This document shows, piece after piece, positions 46,881 through 56,260 of a stretch of 64,000 nt of DNA (position 1 is its first letter; each line of letters opens with the position of its first letter). A program made the translations under genes and the position numbers. The notes beneath the pieces are model-generated. The model worked only from the letters and a program-made list of their open reading frames with translations, searched no databases and had not been told where the DNA came from. This DNA is from Ostreococcus lucimarinus CCE9901 (lineage: Eukaryota; Chlorophyta; Mamiellophyceae; Mamiellales; Bathycoccaceae): contig NC_009371.1 of NCBI RefSeq assembly GCF_000092065.1, positions 186,001 through 250,000 of the forward strand, given 5' to 3'.

Positions 46881-48086
46881 ATGTTCGCGCGAACCTTGAA
46901 CACCGTCACCCTCGCGAGCGCCCCCGCGCGCGCGACGAAGCGCTGCGCGAAGCGCGCGACCGTGGTCGTGCGCGCCGAGGGCGAAACCGAGGCCGAGGCC
47001 GCGCCGGCGCCGGTCAAGGTGCGACGATTCGACGACGCGCGCGCGCGATGCGGGATCGCGTTTCGGACGTTCGGGCGGTGTGACGACGCGCGCGAACGCG
47101 CGGTGGGACGAACGACGGCGCGAAACTGTGGATGGGAAAAGTTTGCGGCGGATCGACGGCGTCGCGAGGGCGCGCGCGCGAGGGCGCGCGCGCGAGGGAG
47201 GGGCGATGGCGATCGGGGCGTTGATACGATCGCGCACCGTATCTCGCGACGGGGTTCAAAGATTTGGGTGATTTGTTGAGTCGTGACTCGCCAATCGTGG
47301 GGGTTGGGCGAGCGCGCGCGAGACGAGACGAGACGCGCGGTGACTGACGACGAATGCGTGTTTTTGTGTGTTTTACAGAAGGCGGCGCGCAAGACGGATG
47401 ACCTCGCGCCGTTGTACGTGCTCGGGAACTCTGACCAGTCGTTGTCTTACCTCGACGGCTCTTTGCCGGGCGACTACGGGTTCGATCCGCTCGGGTTGTC
47501 CGACCCGGAAGGTGCCGGTGGTTTCATCAACCCGCAATGGTTGGCGTACTCTGAAGTGATCCACGGTCGATGGGCAATGCTCGGTGTGGCCGGTATGGTT
47601 GCCCCGGAGGTGCTCGGCGGCCTCGGCATCATCCCGCAAGAAACCGGCTTGGTCTGGTACAAGGCGGGTATGATCCCGGCGCAAGGCACGTACGATTACT
47701 GGGCCAACCCGTTCACGATCTTCTGGATCAACGCCGCGTTGATGAACTTTGCTGAACTTCGCCGCGCGCAAGATTACTGGAACCCGGGCTCCATGGGCAA
47801 GCAAGAACTCATCGGCTGGGAAAAGATGCTCGGGGGCTCCGGCGAACCGGCATACCCGGGTGGTTTCTTCAACATCATGGGCCAAGGCAAGTCCGACATG
47901 GCGAAGATGCGTGTCAAGGAAATCAAGAACGGTCGTCTTGCGATGATGGCGTGCTTCGCGTGCGGCGCGCAAGCCGTGATGACGGGTGAAGGCCCGGTGA
48001 AGAACTTGATTGACCACGTCTCCGATCCGTTCGGCCACAACTTGCTCGTGAACTTCCAAAACATTGGCGGCGTCTCTCCGTTCTAA
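46881..48086 (+). CDS. LHCA3: Photosystem I light-harvesting chlorophyll a/b protein Lhca3 (two exons)
   Basis: Exons 46881-47018 and 47379-48086, phase 0, 281 residues. The first exon encodes the transit peptide ([18 protein letters not shown] and following, ending near VVVRAEG). The mature protein starts with [20 protein letters not shown], almost identical to plant Lhca3. The chlorophyll-binding helices are [18 protein letters not shown] (helix B, ExxxGRWAM) and [19 protein letters not shown] (helix C, ExxxGRLAM). Role: antenna on the PSI core. Codon choice in exon 2 is strongly biased (AAG, GGT, TTC), as expected for high expression. Confidence 0.95.
47019..47378 (+). other. Lhca3 intron
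   Basis: Donor GTGCGA after AAG, acceptor TTTTACAG, phase 0, 360 bp. Branch-like GACTGAC at 47342-47348. An open frame crosses part of it without homology. Confidence 0.88.
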
Positions 48087-48177
48087 GCGGGTTGACATTT
48101 AGCTAGTAGCAGCGCTTTGTTTTGTATGTAAACACAACAAAAGCATCATCAAAAACAATCGTCCCATCAACTTCCTC

Positions 48178-48876
48178 CTACTCGGCGACGCCCCACGCCT
48201 GGCGCGCGCATTCGACGGCGTCGCTCGGTTTGGCGAGACGCAGCGTTTCCAACGCCGCGGTCGCGGTCGCGGTCCCGGCCAAACGTAAGTGCGCGCGAAA
48301 GCAACCACAGCGCGTCAGCGCGCACAGAATGCTCGCCGCACGCTCGACGCAATTTTCGTCTCGCTCGACGCGAGCGCGAATCAGTCGAACGAAATCGCGC
48401 AACGCGTCCAACCCGATCTCAACCTTGAACACTGACTCGAACGCGTCGAGCGGAAAGTCGAACAAGAATTGTGTCTTCAACGCGTCGTCGGTTCCGCACG
48501 TGCGTCGCCATGCGCGCGCGAATTCATCCGCCGTGCGCGGCGCGCGCGGCGACGGCGCGGTCAACGAACCGCCGCCGTTGACCTCGGACGCGCGCGGGCG
48601 ACGTAGATCGAACGCGACGTTCGAGATCTGAACGTCGTGACTCTGAGCCGCATGAAACACTCGCGACGTCGTCGTCGCCGCCGCCGTTCGCGATTTCTCG
48701 ATCGGTTTCAAGTTGGCTCCGAGCACGAGCTGGCGAAAGGCTTGGTAGTCGCACCGTTGCTCAGCGGCGCGCTTCTTCGCGTCGTCCACGGCGGCGCGGT
48801 GACGATCGAGTTCGAGCGCGCGAGAGAATGCGATTTCCATAGATTCGTGGCGCTGGAGCGCCCGCGGGGCGTTCAT
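48178..48876 (-). CDS. CCDC103: CCDC103-like dynein-arm attachment factor
   Basis: 232 residues, close to the ~240 of animal CCDC103. The N-terminal coiled coil is ALELDRHRAAVDDAKKRAAE, followed by CDYQAFRQLVLGANLKPIEK, matching the CCDC103 N-terminal pattern (YxxFRxxVLxxxLKPxE). The C-terminal half (ADEFARAWRRTCG to AASILCALTRCGCFRAHLRL) matches the RPAP3_C-type domain also found in CCDC103. Known role: anchors outer dynein arms on axonemal microtubules. The ATG at 48876 is the first in frame. Lhca3 converges from the left; FNR is co-oriented to the right. Confidence 0.78.
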   Translation of the reverse strand: MNAPRALQRHESMEIAFSRALELDRHRAAVDDAKKRAAEQRCDYQAFRQLVLGANLKPIEKSRTAAATTTSRVFHAAQSHDVQISNVAFDLRRPRASEVNGGGSLTAPSPRAPRTADEFARAWRRTCGTDDALKTQFLFDFPLDAFESVFKVEIGLDALRDFVRLIRARVERDENCVERAASILCALTRCGCFRAHLRLAGTATATAALETLRLAKPSDAVECARQAWGVAE

Positions 48877-49015
48877 CGTCGACGATGGTACGAGGGGAAG
48901 AGTGACGCCGCGCGTGGCGCGACGAAGTAGTGGATATTTTTTCTCGGATAACAAACTTCAACGCGTTTCCGCATTGAGGGATCAACCAAACGCTGCGATT
49001 CGCGGGCTAAGGCGC

Positions 49016-50293
49016 TTAGTACACCTCGACGTGCCATTGGCCCTTCTTCTTGAGGCCTTCGAGCCATTCTTCGTAGCTGATGCCCTTCTCCTTGCACACG
49101 CCTTCCAACATGGACAAGATGCCCGGCATCATACCCTTGAGACCGCAGAAGTACATGTGAGCGCCGCCGTCGAGGAGTTGGAACACTTGGTCCTTGTACT
49201 CTTCAACCTTGTCTTGGATGTACATCTTACCACCGTTCTTGTTGGTGTCTTCGCGGGAGAGCGCGTAGTCGATGCGGAACTGATCCGGGAAACGCTTGGC
49301 GCACTCTTGGAACTCGTCGTCGTACAACTTGGCGTCAGAGTTAGCGACACCCATGAACAACCACGCGAGACCCTTGAATTCCCAGTTCGGGACGTCTTCG
49401 AGGAAGAATCGGCGAATGTAGGAGCGCATCGGGGCGATACCGGTACCGGTGGCGACCATGATGACCGGCGTCGCCGGGTCCTTCGGCAAGAGCATGACTT
49501 GACCAGTCGGGCCAGTCATCATGACTTCGGCACCCGGCTTGGCGTCGCACAAGAAGTTGGAGCAGATGCCCTTCTTGGCCGGATCTTCGGCGTTCATTTC
49601 CGGATCCCAGTACGTCGCACGGCGAACGCACAAGGTCGCGGTTTGGCCGTCGTAGGAGTCGCCGTAACGGGACGACGCGATGGAGTACAAGCGCACGCCG
49701 TGCGGCACTTCCTTACCCTTGGAGTTCACCTTGGTACCCGGCGGGATGACACCGTACGATTGACCTTCCCAGAACGGCATCTTACCACCGTGTTCGATGA
49801 TGATGTGGCACGTTTCGCCAGTCGCGTTCGGGCCGACGATGCGCTCGACGGAGCGCACCTTACCCGTGAACGGTTCCTTGTTCTTGAACGTGTTCAACGG
49901 AAGCGGCATGTCCTCGAGCTCGAGCGGCACCTTCGCGCGTCCCTTCGGGTCGATGTTCTTGTTCGCCGTCGGCGAGCACTGCAAGCCGAGACCGTAGTCC
50001 GTGCCTTCGGCGCGCACCACCGCCGTCGCGCGGCGCGCCTTGGTTTGGCGCGCCGCGTTGATCTTCGCGCCGGCGAACGCGGAAACCTATCGCACCGCGT
50101 CATCACGCGCGTCACATCGTCAGTCTCCGCGCGCATCGCATCGCGCGCCTTCGCATTCATCCCCCTCGCGCCTCCGCGCGCGTCTCGTCGCGCGCGTCGC
50201 GCTCGCCTCGCGTCTCGCCGGGTTCCAAAGCCCGATCGCCCGCCCGCTCGGTCCATCGCGCATCGCTCGGCGCACCTTCGCGGAAACGTTCAT
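49016..50293 (-). CDS. PETH: Ferredoxin-NADP+ reductase, chloroplast (two exons)
   Basis: Exon 1 is 18 nt (50276-50293), exon 2 is 49016-50086; together 362 residues. The joined start is [20 protein letters not shown], a plastid transit peptide with VVRAEG near its end. FAD site: [14 protein letters not shown] and [16 protein letters not shown] site: [18 protein letters not shown] and YALSRED. The C-terminus is WHVEVY with the terminal Tyr stacked on flavin. Role: passes electrons from ferredoxin to NADP+ at the end of photosynthetic transport. Codon bias is high. Without exon 1 the frame reaches a TAG just upstream of exon 2 and has no ATG. Confidence 0.95.
50087..50275 (-). other. FNR intron 1
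   Basis: Minus-strand donor GTGCGC right after an 18-nt exon, acceptor ATAG, phase 0, 189 bp. Branch-like GACTGAC (plus-strand GTCAGTC at 50119-50125). Confidence 0.85.
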
Positions 50294-50769
50294 CTGCGCT
50301 CGTGGAAGCGATCGCACGATTTCATTCCATTCGTCAGTCCTCCGCGCGCGTCTCGCGCGCGTTCGCCTTCGTCGTCGCGTCCCGTCGAAGCGATCGCCGT
50401 CGACCCGCGATCGCCGCGCGTCGATCGCCGCGCGTCGCGTTTTTCCCGCCGTTCGCGCGCGCGCGTCCCTACGCGCGCGCGCGACGGCGACGCGATCGAG
50501 CGCGCGAATATTTTTGTCGCGCGCGCGTCGCGCGCGAGACGCACCGTGAGCGCCATCGCGCGCGTCGTTCGAGAGTGTCGCGCGCGGCGCGGCGTCGGCC
50601 GACCTTATCCGAGTCTCGCGTCGTCGTGGGTGATACACGGAACATCTCTCGGGGTGGTCGGTCGCCGTTTGCGTATTGTGCGCCGCGGAACGCCATGTGT
50701 GTGGGATTTTCGTGACGACCGGCGCGTGCCCGTCATCGCGCGCGCGTCGACGCGAGACCGCGACGCGCG
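50294..50769. promoter_or_regulatory. Head-to-head spacer, FNR / CGLD27
   Basis: About 476 bp between the divergent starts of two chloroplast-protein genes. GC-rich with CG alternation. Open frames are Arg/Ala-rich and shadow-like. No clear repeat was found. Confidence 0.4.
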
Positions 50770-51639
50770 ATGCGTGCGAACGCGAGCCCGCGCGACGCGC
50801 GTGACGCGATGCCGCCGCGCGGTGGCGCGCGCGCGACGACGCGACGCGCGACGCGCGCGACGACGCGGCGATGCGAAGGGACGCGTAACGCGATGACGTC
50901 GCGCGTCGCGCGCGCGCGCGTCGTCGCGCGCGCGTCGGACGCGCGCGAGGGATCGCTGTTGGACGCGATGGACGACGCGTGCCCGGTGCCGCGGGATCAG
51001 CGGCCGCGGGCGCAGTACGAGGAGCTCAGGGACGGGGTGGTGCAGTCGTGGCCGACGCGCGGCGCGGCCGGCTACGCGGCGCGCGTGACGGGGCTGTTTG
51101 GGTTCTTTTACGGCGTCGTCGCGTACCCGATCGCGTGTGAGTCGTACGATCCGACGAGTCAGTTCACGGAGACGTGCGTGAGCGCGCTCGTGGGGGCGTC
51201 GGGAGCGACGGCGGCGATGGTGTTGAACATGTACAACGGGTGGTCGTACGTGCGCGACAGGTTGTTGAGCGCGACGGTGGAGTACGAGGAGACGGGGTGG
51301 TACGATGGGCAGGTGTACGTGAAGGATCCGGAGATGCTGGCGAGGGATAGACTTTTGGGGACGTACACCGTGCGACCGGTGGTGGAGATGTTGAGGAAAA
51401 CGTTGATTGGGTGCGGGGCGACGGCGATGATTTCGCTGCTCGCGCTGCGAGTCATCGACGCGCCGAGCGGGCAGGGTCGAGGCGATTTCGGCGCGCAACA
51501 AGGGTATTACTCCGAGACGTCCGCGGCGAAATATGAAGAAGACGAGGAGGAGGAGGAAGACATGGAGCAAATGCAAGCGAGCGCGTTTCGTTGGTCTTCT
51601 GACGCGGACGCTCCGGCGATCGAGATTTCCAGAGAATGA
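50770..51639 (+). CDS. CGLD27: Chloroplast CGLD27 / Ycf36-like (DUF1230) protein
   Basis: 289 residues. The core CPVPRDQRPRAQYEELRDGVVQSWP is the DUF1230 signature. It is followed by hydrophobic stretches (VTGLFGFFYGVVAYPIA, ALVGASGATAAMVLNMYNGW), then VEYEETGWYDGQVYVKDPEM, RDRLLGTYTVRPVVEML and a further membrane helix. Ycf36 is encoded in cyanobacteria and red-type plastids and, in green plants and algae, by the nucleus; its exact role is uncertain, with links to metal nutrition and photosynthesis. The tail is acidic. An ATG at 50893 begins a compact transit peptide (MTSRVARARVVARAS) and may be the true start. Confidence 0.86.
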   Translation: MRANASPRDARDAMPPRGGARATTRRATRATTRRCEGTRNAMTSRVARARVVARASDAREGSLLDAMDDACPVPRDQRPRAQYEELRDGVVQSWPTRGAAGYAARVTGLFGFFYGVVAYPIACESYDPTSQFTETCVSALVGASGATAAMVLNMYNGWSYVRDRLLSATVEYEETGWYDGQVYVKDPEMLARDRLLGTYTVRPVVEMLRKTLIGCGATAMISLLALRVIDAPSGQGRGDFGAQQGYYSETSAAKYEEDEEEEEDMEQMQASAFRWSSDADAPAIEISRE

Positions 51640-51703
51640 ATAGATTTTGCTGCGTAGTTTGTCAATTCTAAACCCCCTAGTGTAACTCCCTTCTACCTAC
51701 TTA

Positions 51704-53758
51704 CTACTGCTCCCCGTTCGCCTCGAGCGTCTGGAGCGTGCTGGCGAACCGCACGCACACCTCGGCGTGCAGCGGGAGCGGCGCGCGAATGCTTCCAAAT
51801 TCATCCGCGATGTTTTCGCTCAAGCACATCATTCCGAGCTGCGACAGACGCGTGGCGTATAGCGCGGCCAAATGCTTCAGCGTGTTCATATCTGTCGTGG
51901 CGTCGAGCGCTCGCACGCGCGCGCTCGATACGTTGGTGTTGAATGCGACGCGGAATGATTTCTGCGCACACGGCGGCGCCGCGTACGTCTTGACGGTCTT
52001 GGTCTCCTCGACGCTCTCCGCGACGAATGACACATCGCGCGCCGTGGTCGGCACCAGGGCGGCGATGCGCGCGGGCACGGAGTCGGGCTCAAAGCATGTC
52101 ATCTCCAGACGCGTCAAGAAATCGCGATCGAGCGGTGCGGGCGCAGCTTTGCACGCTGTTTCCAGCGCCGCGCGCTCCGCCGATGACGGCGCACCCAGGC
52201 GACAAATCGCCGCGCGCTGAAACTTTAATCGCTCATTCGCTTTCGCGCCGTACGCGAACGCCAACTGCTCGGCGAGTGCGCTCGTTCGATCTATGAGCCA
52301 TCGCAAGCCAGTCGCGAGGCAGTCGGCCTCGTCCGCGAACGGTTCGGCCTCGAGCGTGAGGAATTCGCCGTGTGAGTCGGACCACGAGGCGACGATCCAT
52401 CGCGACGCCGCCACGACGTACGCGCAGTGCAAGCCACGAACACGCGAGTCGTCGTCGTCGATTTCGGGCGTCAACGTGTATAGCGGCTCGTACGCGGGAA
52501 ACGGTGGGAGATTGCGCTCGCTCGACGTCTCTGGAATCCTAAACAACGGGTGCGGCGTTCGCCTGCCGACGACGGCGGCGCCCGAGACGCCCTCGCGCCC
52601 GTCCGTCGTCTCGGAGGTGCGAAAACTTCGCGGGGCATCGTTGAGATGATCGTTCGGGAGCGACAATCCCCGCGTCACCGTAGGTCTGGTGAGTTTAGTG
52701 AAGACGTTGAACGCCATCGCTCGCACGCTCGTGGATGACCAAGAGTACGCGTCTTCGCACCACGACGACGGAATCGCTTGCACGGAGACGGACAAGAAGC
52801 GTCGCGCCACCGACGCCGTCGCGGCGCTCATGACGTGCGATGCGAGCGCGATCACGGTCAAGGCGTCGATATCTTCGACTTCGTCGGGAATGACGACGTA
52901 AATCACGCACATTCGCGGACCGAGCGCGCCGAGCTCAGCCGCGCGCTGCGCCGCCGCGCTCAACGTTCTCGAATACCGCTCCAACGCCGAAAGCGTCGAC
53001 GCGCTCGCACCGTCCTCGGCGCCGTCGAACAAGCCCGCGTCGTCGCCTTCGACCATCGATGCGTGCGTCCCCAGCCCCAGCGCCGCGTACTCGCGAGAAA
53101 TCTCTCGCATCACCGTCGCCGCGCCGCGTCTCGCGCGTTCGCTCGTCGTCTCCCCCGCGCACACCGCGTACGCGCAATCCTTCCCTCTCCCCGCGTACGG
53201 CTCAAACGGCGCCGCGCGCCACCGCTCCACGCACTCCTCCACCGCGCACGTCCCATCTTTCCCTCCCACGTCCAACCAATCCCCTTGATACCGCGTCCTG
53301 ATCCCCCGCCCCGTCGTCGCCGCCGTCGCCTCGCGCGTCCCGCCCGCCCCCCGTGCCTCGTCGTCTCTCCCTCCCATCCCGCACTTCGCCCGCGCCCGCG
53401 TCGCCGCCGCGCGTCTCACCGGATCCCCAGCGCTCATCGCCGCGCGCGCCGCGATCGCCAGCGCCTCCGCGTCGCGCAGCGTCGCCGCGAACGCCGTCGC
53501 CCGCGCGCGCGCCGGCGTCCGCCGCGTCCGCGCGCGCCCGCGATTCCTCCCTCCCTCGTCGCGCCCGCGCGCGCGCGCGCGCGCGCGTGGCGATCGACGC
53601 GTCGCCGGCGTCGGCGTGTTCGCGATCCACGGCGCGACGTACGGGCGTCGATACGGCGTCGCGCGCGTCGAGGAGCGCGTCGTCGTCGTCGCGTCGTCGT
53701 CGCTCGCGCGTCGCGCGTCGTCGCTCGAGCGTCGCGCGTCGCGCGCGGGCGAGTCCAT
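51704..53758 (-). CDS. MED13: Mediator subunit 13, short form
   Basis: 684 residues. After a disordered Arg/Ser/Ala-rich N-terminus (about 1-150) it reads TRYQGDWLDVGGKDG, VERWRAAPFEPYAGRGKDCAYAVC, which matches the MED13 PIWI-like region. Later LHCAYVVAASRWIVASWSDSHGEFLTLE matches the C-terminal MED13 domain. Role: part of the Mediator kinase module (with CDK8, CycC, MED12). Plant and animal MED13 are about 1,800-2,200 residues; here only the C-terminal domains appear to be kept. No upstream exon was found, and the 5' flank holds repeats rather than coding sequence. Confidence 0.8.
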   Translation of the reverse strand: MDSPARDARRSSDDARRASDDDATTTTRSSTRATPYRRPYVAPWIANTPTPATRRSPRARARARGRDEGGRNRGRARTRRTPARARATAFAATLRDAEALAIAARAAMSAGDPVRRAAATRARAKCGMGGRDDEARGAGGTREATAATTGRGIRTRYQGDWLDVGGKDGTCAVEECVERWRAAPFEPYAGRGKDCAYAVCAGETTSERARRGAATVMREISREYAALGLGTHASMVEGDDAGLFDGAEDGASASTLSALERYSRTLSAAAQRAAELGALGPRMCVIYVVIPDEVEDIDALTVIALASHVMSAATASVARRFLSVSVQAIPSSWCEDAYSWSSTSVRAMAFNVFTKLTRPTVTRGLSLPNDHLNDAPRSFRTSETTDGREGVSGAAVVGRRTPHPLFRIPETSSERNLPPFPAYEPLYTLTPEIDDDDSRVRGLHCAYVVAASRWIVASWSDSHGEFLTLEAEPFADEADCLATGLRWLIDRTSALAEQLAFAYGAKANERLKFQRAAICRLGAPSSAERAALETACKAAPAPLDRDFLTRLEMTCFEPDSVPARIAALVPTTARDVSFVAESVEETKTVKTYAAPPCAQKSFRVAFNTNVSSARVRALDATTDMNTLKHLAALYATRLSQLGMMCLSENIADEFGSIRAPLPLHAEVCVRFASTLQTLEANGEQ

Positions 53759-54254
53759 GCCGGCGTCGTGGTGGACGAGGCGCGTCGATCACCGCGCGCG
53801 CGACGCCCGCGGCGTCGGTCGCGCGTCGCCGCGTCGCGCGCGTCGCCGGGGACGGTTGGACGGGCGTTCGGACGCCGAATGTCCGAATCGTGTTCGAATC
53901 GTGTGCGTAAACAGTGCGACGATGGTTTGCACATCGGTCGGACGGACGTTCGGACGCCGAATGTCCGAATCGTGTTCGAATCGTGTGCGTAAACAGTGAG
54001 ACGATGGTTTGTACATCGGTCGGACGGACGCTTTTTCAAACGTTTTTCAAACCGACGCGCGCGCGAACCGACGGCGCGACACGCGCGCGCGCGCCCGCGA
54101 GCGCGCCTCACGCGCGGGCGACGCGGGACGACGCGGGAATAATACTCGCGCGGGCGACGCGCGTCGCGCGCGAACGCACGGCGCGAACGGACCGTCGGGC
54201 ACGGACAGAACGCGTCGAACGGCGCGAGGCGCGTTTAAACGACGCGCGGTCGCC
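53759..54254. promoter_or_regulatory. Head-to-head spacer, MED13 / cyclin
   Basis: About 496 bp between divergent starts. The centre is occupied by an 82-bp tandem repeat; the rest is GC-rich. Open frames across the repeats end in repeated stop codons and look meaningless. Confidence 0.45.
53858..54030. repeat. 82-bp tandem repeat, two copies plus a fragment
   Basis: Copies 53858-53939 and 53940-54021 differ at about three positions; a third begins with GGACGGACG at 54022 and breaks off. Inside each unit CCGAATCGTG / TTCGAATCGTG is itself a short direct repeat. Confidence 0.9.
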
Positions 54255-55909
54255 ATGGCGAACGTTCGACGGTCCGCGCGCGCGCGCGGCGCGGCGACGG
54301 GGAAACCGACGGCGACGCGCGGGCGACAAAATTCTCAACCGTTGATCGATCTCACGAATCGCGGCGGCGCCGCGCGGGGGCGCGCGCGGACGGGCGCGAG
54401 CGAGGCGAGGGGCGACGGCGAGGCGAAGCGGGCGCGCGGCGACGGGGGCGACGACGACGGCGCGAGCGAGGCGCGGGCGAAGGCGACGAAGCGGGCGCGG
54501 AGTCGAGAGAATGATTTTCGATGCACGGAATCGATGGACGCGACGAGAGGTACGTTTGATGGGAAGGGCGCATTGCGGGTTTGAATTCGCGCTCGAAGAG
54601 TTTGAAAAAATTCAAACGACTGACCGCGCGGTGTTTGAACGACAGCGACGGCGAGAGGAATGGTGGCGACGAACAGCGTGGATTATCCGTTTAGCGTCAG
54701 GGGAGGAAGACGGGAGCAGGAACGGGTGAAGGCGAACGTGTTGGCGCCGTACGTGGTGGATGGGAAGTATTTCAAGTGCGTGATTTGAGACGAGCGAGCG
54801 AACGCGCGCGAACGCGAAGACGTTTGAATTCGAAACGGCGACGACGGATTCGAGGATGAGAATTCGGAGGGTGATGCGACGCGTCGTCGATCGTGATGGG
54901 CGTCGCGAGATGTTGGTGATCAAACGCGGGCGCGCGCGGGCGTTGGGGGGATTTCGCGACGTGGATGGGTGGCGGTACATTTACAAGTTTGAGAGACTGA
55001 CGACGCGTTTAAAACTCGTTCAACCTTCGCAGCGTGGCGATTCGACAACAGCTCGTCGATTGGATGGCGGAACAGCACAATGCGATGTCGCTCACGGATG
55101 AGACGTTACATCTTGCGATCGTGTACGTGGATACGTTCTTGACGCATCGAGTTCCGGATACGTTTTTGCAGCGACACGGAAGCGGGAGCGAGCCTGTGGA
55201 AGCCAAGCCGCTGCGCGCGCTCGACGGCGACAGAGTTTTGCACGCTATGGATGCGCAACATCCTTTGTGCAACAAGCTCAAGCGCTTGGGCATCACGTGT
55301 GTATTCGTTGCGGCGAAAGTGACGGAAGTAACGACGCCTTCGGCGAACGTTTTCGCGCGCTATGCACAAGTGTCGTCGTTCACGCGCGAGCAGCTCTTGC
55401 TCGCCGAGCGCGCGCTGTTGCGAGAGATGAACTACGCGCTGATCCGCCCGACGGCGTTTTCGTTCGCCGAAGCCTACGTCGAGAGCGTTTTGCGCTCGAC
55501 GAATCGACTGCGAAGATTCCCCGATCGAATCGACTTTTGCGGTTCCGGGTTCGCCGACTACGGTGACATGCCGACGTGCTTCAAGGAGACGACGTACTAC
55601 TTGGTCGAGCTCTCGGCGTACGGACACGAGGGATTGAAATTCGCGCCATCACTCCTCGCCGCCGCCGCTGTGGCTTCATCGCTATCGTACTTGAAGATCA
55701 CTTGGGACGAGGTGCCGATCCTGGAAGAAGTCGTCGGATACACTTCAGACGAGCTCAAAGAACCGATTGATTTCTTGCGACGCGTTGCGCGAGACGCGCA
55801 AATGATCGAGGAGTGGGGCGAAGGTTTGATGGTGAACGAGAAGTATGAAGGATGTTCAAACTTTGTTTTCAGTGAGATTAACTCGGAGGGTGACCCGACG
55901 AGACGCTGA
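54255..55909 (+). CDS. Mitotic-type (A/B) cyclin, three exons
   Basis: Exons 54255-54549, 54646-54775 and 55033-55909 give 433 residues. The N-terminal tail is basic with SQPLIDLTNRG, resembling the conserved PLxDxTN stretch after cyclin destruction boxes; a classic RxxL was not seen. The first cyclin box is VAIRQQLVDWMAEQ, then DETLHLAIVYVDTFL, LKRLGITCVFVAAKVTEV, FTREQLLLAERALLREMNYAL. A second box follows (YYLVELSAYGHEGLKFAPSLLAAAAVASS). A variable insert (GSGSEPVEAKPLRALDGD) lies inside box one. Expected to partner a CDK at G2/M. Exon 2 has the weakest homology, but splice signals and phases agree on both sides. Confidence 0.82.
54550..54645 (+). other. Cyclin intron 1
   Basis: Donor GTACGT, acceptor GACAG, phase 1, 96 bp. 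Branch-like GACTGAC at 54618-54624. Confidence 0.75.
54776..55032 (+). other. Cyclin intron 2
   Basis: Donor GTGCGT, acceptor CGCAG, 257 bp, after the second base of a codon. Branch-like GACTGAC at 54995-55001. Joins GKYF to NVAIRQQLVDW. A frame crossing the intron (MRIRRVMRRVV...) has no family match. Confidence 0.75.
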
Positions 55910-56260
55910 AGGTAACATATAGAGAGGGTGGGTATATAGAGAGAGTTATAGAGAGTGTGTATGTTTTGCGACTCGCGCGAGTCGCAAACCCGTAAAATAT
56001 AGCAGCGACGCGGTGCGTAACCGACGTCGTCATTGATATGAAACGATATTAGGGCGCGATATGTATCTTGGATATTGAAAACCAGCGATGGATTTCACGC
56101 GCAAATTAGAACCGTGAGTAATGTTAATGACAACGACTTCTTATTGAAGATTTAAACAACGCACGCGCGCCGCCGACGCGTCTGATAATCAATGAAAGGA
56201 TTTGCAAAGGAATCTGGCGGCATGGGCAATAATATGAAAACAACGGGAGCGTGAAGCGAT
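55910..56260. other. Convergent spacer, cyclin / TauE-SafE
   Basis: 351 bp, clearly more AT-rich than the genes. Starts with a degenerate TATAGAGAG repeat (about 55917-55966). No gene recognised; probably the two 3' untranslated regions. Confidence 0.5.

Noticed and set aside
50018-50020. FNR starting at MVRAEG
   Set aside because: That codon is GTG, it lies inside the transit peptide, and the frame upstream continues to a splice acceptor.
48902-50896. A 664-codon plus-strand frame
   Set aside because: Shadow of FNR and its spacer; no recognisable motif, Arg-rich in the spacer part.
53858-54021. Tandem repeat as a CRISPR array
   Set aside because: Head-to-tail copies without unique spacers, in a eukaryotic nuclear context.
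53858-54030. tRNA-like GTTCGAATC boxes in the 82-bp repeat
   Set aside because: No matching A box, acceptor stem or cloverleaf could be drawn in either orientation.
54856-55101. Separate small protein MRIRRVMRRVVDRDG...
   Set aside because: It crosses cyclin intron 2 and runs out of frame into cyclin exon 3; no homology.
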